Shown one piece after another: positions 60,461 to 64,000 of a stretch of 64,000 nucleotides of DNA. The position numbers and the translations under genes were made by a program. Below the pieces are notes generated by a model that was given only the letters and a program-made list of their open reading frames with translations, had not been told where the DNA came from and ran no database searches. The DNA lies in assembly GCF_018919385.1 (NCBI RefSeq), contig NZ_JAHLMF010000005.1:62001-126000 (forward strand), written 5' to 3'. This stretch comes from Geomonas diazotrophica (GTDB taxonomy: Bacteria > Desulfobacterota > Desulfuromonadia > Geobacterales > Geobacteraceae). Positions within the stretch are counted from its first letter, which is position 1; every line of letters starts with the position of its first letter.

Positions 60461-61296
60461 CAGGTCCTCCCGGTCTGCTGTTTGCGGTACAGGTTGCCGC
60501 ATTCGAAGATCCGCACCAGGTGCTGGTGGTAGCGCTCGGGCACGGATTCCGCCTTGCCCAAAAGGAGCACGCCGCCGGGGTTCAGGGCGCGGAACAGGTT
60601 GTCGAACACCCTCAGGTAGGCCTGCGGGTCCAGGTACATGAGAAAATTCCGGCAGCAGATGAGATCGAACCCCCCGAACAGTGACTCGGGGGGGGCGTAG
60701 GTATGGGGATCGAGCAGATCGTGACGGCAGTAGCTGATCATGGAGAGTATCTTGGGGGAAATGCGGTAGCCGGTGCCGTCGGGTGTGAAGTAGGTCTTTA
60801 GCTGCTGCAGGGTGACGCCGCCAAGGCTTCCCGTCGCGTAGTATCCGGCACGCCCCTCTTCCAGGGCGTCCTCGGCCACGTCGGTGGCGAAGATCTGGAC
60901 CTTTGGGTGCACGTCGAGCATTTGCAGGGTTTCGTCGATGATGATGGCGAGCGAACAGGGCTCCTCTCCCCCGGCGCAGGCCGCGGACCAGGCGCGCAGG
61001 AACCCGCCCTGCGACGAGGCGGGAAGCAGGCTGGACATGATCTGCGACCTTAACAGTTCGAACTGGAGCGGGTCCCTGAAGAAGCTGCTGAACCTGATGC
61101 GCAGCATGCGGGAAAGGTAGGCCGGTTCGCCGCAATCGCGCTGCAGGAACTGGTGGTACTCGGACAGACCGGGAAGGCGAAGCTGTTTCACCCGCTCCGC
61201 GATGCGCTTTTCGGCGAGGGATTGGGAATAGGAGTGAAAATCTTCCCCGAAATGATCGGTGAGAAACCTCAGTATATCGACTACCGTCTCACCCAA
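60460..61296 (-). CDS. CheR-type protein-glutamate methyltransferase
   Basis: A 278-residue SAM-dependent methyltransferase. The N-terminal helical domain includes SYSQSLAEKRIAERVKQL, and the Rossmann domain has FLRAWSAACAGGEEPCSLAI, QIFATDVAEDALEEG and DLICCRNFLMYL. CheR normally methylates chemoreceptors, but no chemoreceptor, CheA or CheB is nearby. Here it may modify the membrane kinase next to it. The TTG start at 61296 follows GGAGGAG. First gene of the operon. Confidence 0.93.
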   Translation of the reverse strand: MGETVVDILRFLTDHFGEDFHSYSQSLAEKRIAERVKQLRLPGLSEYHQFLQRDCGEPAYLSRMLRIRFSSFFRDPLQFELLRSQIMSSLLPASSQGGFLRAWSAACAGGEEPCSLAIIIDETLQMLDVHPKVQIFATDVAEDALEEGRAGYYATGSLGGVTLQQLKTYFTPDGTGYRISPKILSMISYCRHDLLDPHTYAPPESLFGGFDLICCRNFLMYLDPQAYLRVFDNLFRALNPGGVLLLGKAESVPERYHQHLVRIFECGNLYRKQQTGRT

Positions 61297-61320
61297 GCAG
61301 CTCCTCCAGGAAGATTACTG

Positions 61321-61373
61321 AACCTCAATGGCCATATTGGACTTGTCGGCATTCTCACAGAGGACTTGAGGTT
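61321..61373 (-). promoter_or_regulatory. Leader inverted repeat before cheR
   Basis: AACCTCAA at 61321-61328 and TTGAGGTT at 61366-61373 are perfect 8-bp complements around 37 bases. They lie between the predicted transcription start and the cheR ribosome-binding site. Confidence 0.4.
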
Positions 61374-61391
61374 TATAATAGGCAAATCCCA

Positions 61392-61419
61392 ATTACACCT
61401 TTTCACTATCCAAAGTCAA
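61392..61419 (-). promoter_or_regulatory. Promoter of the cheR/binding-protein/kinase operon
   Basis: Read on the minus strand, TTGACT (61419-61414) and TGTAAT (61397-61392) are 16 bases apart. The leader to the TTG start would be about 90 bases. Confidence 0.55.
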
Positions 61420-61502
61420 TGAGAATCTTCTTCTCAAAACGAAACAAAAGAGTAACTGTTGTAAACAAATTGAAAGAGAGAATTGACGATGCATCGCTAC
61501 AC

Positions 61503-61545
61503 CTTCTCTCTCTGGGAGAGGGTGCCGAGGGGAGAGGGGTATGAG
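61503..61545. repeat. Half-copy of the palindromic repeat family
   Basis: CTCTCTCTGGGAGAGGGTGC and GGGGAGAGGGGTATGAGGG resemble one half of the elements at 26566, 27610 and 39527, without the complementary second half. Confidence 0.6.
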
Positions 61546-61630
61546 GGCGGATGCGGCTGAAGATCATGCCTGATGAGGGGAGAAACAAGGGGCGAGGCTG
61601 GCGGGCGCCACCGAAACGGGACCGCCCTTC

Positions 61631-61846
61631 TCAATCTTCCGGGCAAGGGCAAAAGCGCGGCACCGGCTTGCCTTCCACGAGGACGGTTTCCAGGAACATC
61701 GCCTCGGGACGAACCCAAAGCCCCCCTTCCCCGTAGAGGGGACGGTACACGACCATGGGTTCATCGGTCTCGCTGTGCCTGGCCGTGCCGATGACCTGGT
61801 AGTAATTCCCTTTGTAGTGCCGGTAGCGCCCCGGTATTACGGCCAT
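61631..61846 (-). CDS. DUF1653 domain protein
   Basis: A 71-residue protein that is almost entirely one DUF1653 domain (IPGRYRHYKGNYYQVIGTA, then EPMVVYRPLYGEGGLWVRP). It lies 10 bases after the glycyl radical enzyme stop and is probably co-transcribed. The domain is common as a small stand-alone protein of unknown function. No signal peptide. Confidence 0.9.
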   Translation of the reverse strand: MAVIPGRYRHYKGNYYQVIGTARHSETDEPMVVYRPLYGEGGLWVRPEAMFLETVLVEGKPVPRFCPCPED

Positions 61847-61856
61847 GTTCCCTCCC

Positions 61857-64000
61857 CTAGAGCGAGGTGTGCTCGGTCCGGGCGATGATCTCGTTTTGCA
61901 GTTCCGTGGAGAGGTCGCAGAAGTAATCGCTGTACCCGGCGACGCGCACGATCAGGTCGCGGTTCTCGGCGGGGTTCTCCTGCGCCCTTTTCAGGGTTTC
62001 CACGTTCACCACGTTGAACTGAACGTGATGCCCGTCCATGCGGAAGTAGCTCCGCACCAGGCTCGCCACGCCGTCCAGACCTCCGGCGCCGGTAAGGAGC
62101 GCCGGGGAGAATTTGAGGTTCAACAGGGTGCCGCCGCTTCTGATGTGGTCCATCTTCCCGGCGGAGCGGATCACCACGGTGGGCCCTCCGCGGTCCGCCC
62201 CCTGCACCGGGGAGATCCCCTCCGAGAGCGGGGTGCCGCGCCGGCGACCGTCGGGGGTGGCGCCGGTGACGGAGCCGAAGTAGACGTGGCAGGTGGTGGG
62301 AAGCATCTCGATGCGGTACACGCCGTTCTTGGTGTTGGGTCTGCCGTCCACCTCGTCGAAGAAGGCGTCGAACACCAGCCGCATCAGGTCATCGGCGTAG
62401 TCGTCGTCGTTGCCGTACTTGCGGGTCTTGTTCCAAAGGCGCTGCCTGAGCGGCTCGTCCCCGGCGAAATCGGCGTCGAGCTTCGCCACCAATTCCGGCA
62501 GGGAGAGGGCGTTGCGCTCGAAGACGTGCTCCTTGATGGCGGAGAGCGCGTCGGTGATGCTCCCTATGCCCACCCCCTGGATGAAGCTGTTGTTGTAGCG
62601 GGCGCCCCCCGCGTTGTAGTCCACCCCCCGGCTGATGCAGTCGTCGGTCAGCACGGAGAGAAAGGGAGCCGGCATCTGGGAGGCGTAGATCATCTCGATG
62701 AGACGGTTGCCGCGGATCTTGATGTCCAGGAAGTGGGCGAGCTGGGCGCGGAACGCCTCGAAGAGCTCGTCGAAGCTCCCGAGGCTCTCGGCGGCCCCCG
62801 TCTTCGGTCCCAGTTGCACCCCGGTCAGCGGGTCCACGCCGTCGTGCAGGGCAAGCTCCAGCATCTTCACCAGGTTGAAATAGCCGGTGAGGATGTAGGC
62901 TTCCTTGCCGAAGGCCCCCACCTCGACGCAGCCACTGCACCCTCCGGCGCGGGCGTCCACCAGGCTCTTACCCTGGCGCAGCTGTTCCTCGACCACCGCG
63001 TCGGCGTTGAAGATCGAGGGGAAGCCGTAGCCGTTACGCACCACCTTCAGGGTGTGCTTCAGGAAGGCGTCCGGGGATTTGCGCGAAAGCTGGACGTTGC
63101 TGGAAGGCTGCAGGAGATGCATCTCGTCGATCACCTCCAAAAGCAGGTGCGACACCTCGTTGGAGCCGTCGGAGCCGTCCGGAAGGAGCCCGCCCAGGTT
63201 GATGTTGGCGAAGTCGGTGTAGGTGCCGCTCTCCGCCGCGGTCACCCCCACCTTGGGGGGCGAGGGGTGGTTGTTGAACTTGACGAAGAAGCACTCCAAA
63301 AGCTCGCGGGCGCCCTCCCTGGTGAGCGTCCCCTTTTGCAGCTCGGCCTGGTAGAAGGGGAACAGGTGCTGGTCCAGGTGCCCGGGGCTGAAGGCGTCCC
63401 AGCCGTTCAGCTCGGTGATCACCGCCAGGTGGCAGAACCAGTAGGACTGCAGCGCCTCCCAGAAGTCGCTTGGTGCGTGGGCCGGGACCCAGCGGCAGTT
63501 GGCGGCGATCTTAAGGAGTTCCTGTTTCCGTGCCGGGTCGGTGCAGGCGGCGGCCATGCTCTCGGCGAGCTTCGCGTGGCGCTCCGCGAAGAGGATCACG
63601 GCGTCGCAGGAGATGTCCATCGCGGTCAACTGCTCGCGGCGGGCCCAGGCATCGGCGTCGGCGGCGAAGTCCAGCGCATCGACGGCCTGAGCGATCTCCT
63701 TCTTGAAGTCGAGCAGCCCCTTGCGGTAGATCTTGTCGTCCAGCACCGTGTGCCCGGGGGCGCGCTGCTCCATGAACTCGGTGAAGATGCCGTAGCGGTA
63801 GGCCTCATGCCACTCCTCGGGGAGTGCGGCGAAGATCTTGTCCCGCAGGCTGCGGGTGCCCCAGTACGGGATCACCGTCTCCTGGTAGGCCTTGAGGCAG
63901 GCGCCGTCGACGCGGTAGGAGGTCAGCTCGCGCGAGTTGAGGATGCGCAGGTCCTCGACCGAGTGGCAGGTCAGTTCCGGGTAGGTCGAAACCAGCTTCG
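61857..64000 (-). CDS. Glycyl radical enzyme, HypD/PflD type (5' end cut by window edge)
   Basis: An oxygen-sensitive radical enzyme. The frame is open to base 64000, giving about 714 residues; the N-terminal part lies outside. The glycyl radical site is RVAGYSDYF, with the Gly 26 residues from the C-terminus. The thiyl cysteine is the second one in GGCSGCVEVG, and the CX2C plus VE pattern differs from the adjacent Cys-Cys of pyruvate formate-lyase. The GAFGKEAYILTGYFNL stretch recalls trans-4-hydroxyproline dehydratase (HypD), but glycerol dehydratase-like or other PflD members cannot be excluded. An activating radical SAM enzyme is required and is not in the window. Confidence 0.92.
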   Translation of the reverse strand, partial: KLVSTYPELTCHSVEDLRILNSRELTSYRVDGACLKAYQETVIPYWGTRSLRDKIFAALPEEWHEAYRYGIFTEFMEQRAPGHTVLDDKIYRKGLLDFKKEIAQAVDALDFAADADAWARREQLTAMDISCDAVILFAERHAKLAESMAAACTDPARKQELLKIAANCRWVPAHAPSDFWEALQSYWFCHLAVITELNGWDAFSPGHLDQHLFPFYQAELQKGTLTREGARELLECFFVKFNNHPSPPKVGVTAAESGTYTDFANINLGGLLPDGSDGSNEVSHLLLEVIDEMHLLQPSSNVQLSRKSPDAFLKHTLKVVRNGYGFPSIFNADAVVEEQLRQGKSLVDARAGGCSGCVEVGAFGKEAYILTGYFNLVKMLELALHDGVDPLTGVQLGPKTGAAESLGSFDELFEAFRAQLAHFLDIKIRGNRLIEMIYASQMPAPFLSVLTDDCISRGVDYNAGGARYNNSFIQGVGIGSITDALSAIKEHVFERNALSLPELVAKLDADFAGDEPLRQRLWNKTRKYGNDDDYADDLMRLVFDAFFDEVDGRPNTKNGVYRIEMLPTTCHVYFGSVTGATPDGRRRGTPLSEGISPVQGADRGGPTVVIRSAGKMDHIRSGGTLLNLKFSPALLTGAGGLDGVASLVRSYFRMDGHHVQFNVVNVETLKRAQENPAENRDLIVRVAGYSDYFCDLSTELQNEIIARTEHTSL

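Larger units (their letters stand above)
61297..61630. other. Intergenic region between cheR and the DUF1653 gene
   Basis: This 334-base gap holds the cheR promoter, a leader inverted repeat and a half-copy of the palindromic repeat (61503-61545). No convincing gene was seen. Confidence 0.6.

Overview
The window reads as a GC-rich chromosomal segment of a Geobacter-type deltaproteobacterium (Geobacteraceae, for example Geobacter, Geomonas or Citrifermentans). The clues are a secreted decaheme c-type cytochrome, a monoheme cytochrome, very large hybrid sensor kinases with several receiver domains, a GGDEF protein, a glycyl radical enzyme, a degraded AmmeMemoRadiSam enzyme, and dispersed palindromic repeats. 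No rRNA, tRNA, CRISPR array or complete insertion sequence was seen. This assignment rests on gene content and protein motifs, not on a database search.

Layout. 1-5804: NAD kinase (cut by the window edge), glycogen phosphorylase, RarA and 6-phosphofructokinase, a central carbon and housekeeping block. 5886-8892: a minus-strand run of small genes (VOC protein, TPR protein, HAD hydrolase, HNH nuclease, RNase HI, PlsC-type acyltransferase). 8980-11125: a PAS histidine kinase whose start overlaps the stop of a severely truncated AmmeMemoRadiSam gene, then an AT-rich gap and a 50-residue zinc-ribbon protein with a good sigma-70 promoter. 11181-16774: a cell-elongation operon on the minus strand (mreC, mreD, PBP2, rodA) that ends in a DUF3524 (tRNA-queuosine mannosyltransferase-like) gene. 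16862-18754: RmlC-like and RmlA nucleotide-sugar genes and a PhnA-like zinc protein. 18961-24087: sfsA, an unknown gene, an anti-sigma-type ATPase, and a SWIM/SNF2 ATPase on the opposite strand. 24463-31988: NudC, the agmatine-to-putrescine pair (agmatine deiminase and N-carbamoylputrescine amidase), and a second giant SNF2 ATPase. 32200-39432: CHASE3-GGDEF cyclase, monoheme cytochrome, lipoprotein, a run of three transporters (one probably starting at CTG), and a PfkB kinase. 39690-42464: an unknown protein, a DASS-type transporter and an Rrf2 regulator.

42704-50244: a well-delimited plus-strand transcription unit. It has a consensus-like promoter with a structured leader, then a VOC protein, a DisA_N-like (DACNV-type) protein, a MuiA/DUF4139 protein, a metalloprotease/propeller/beta-barrel protein and an atypical SDR, and it ends in a strong terminator. 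50266-52778: a periplasmic protein and the decaheme cytochrome. 53211-61419: a tightly overlapping minus-strand signalling operon, with a promoter, CheR methyltransferase, an orphan ABC substrate-binding lipoprotein, a hybrid kinase with four receivers, and a second hybrid kinase. 61631-64000: a DUF1653 protein and a glycyl radical enzyme of the HypD/PflD type, cut by the window end.

The two best candidates for an uncharacterised system are the CheR/binding-protein/double-kinase operon, where the lipoprotein may be the ligand sensor, and the five-gene envelope operon combining a cyclic-dinucleotide-cyclase-like fold with a surface protease/barrel. Other notable points are the amputated radical SAM gene, a CTG start with ideal translational coupling, coding tandem repeats in two proteins, and a family of paired palindromic repeats.
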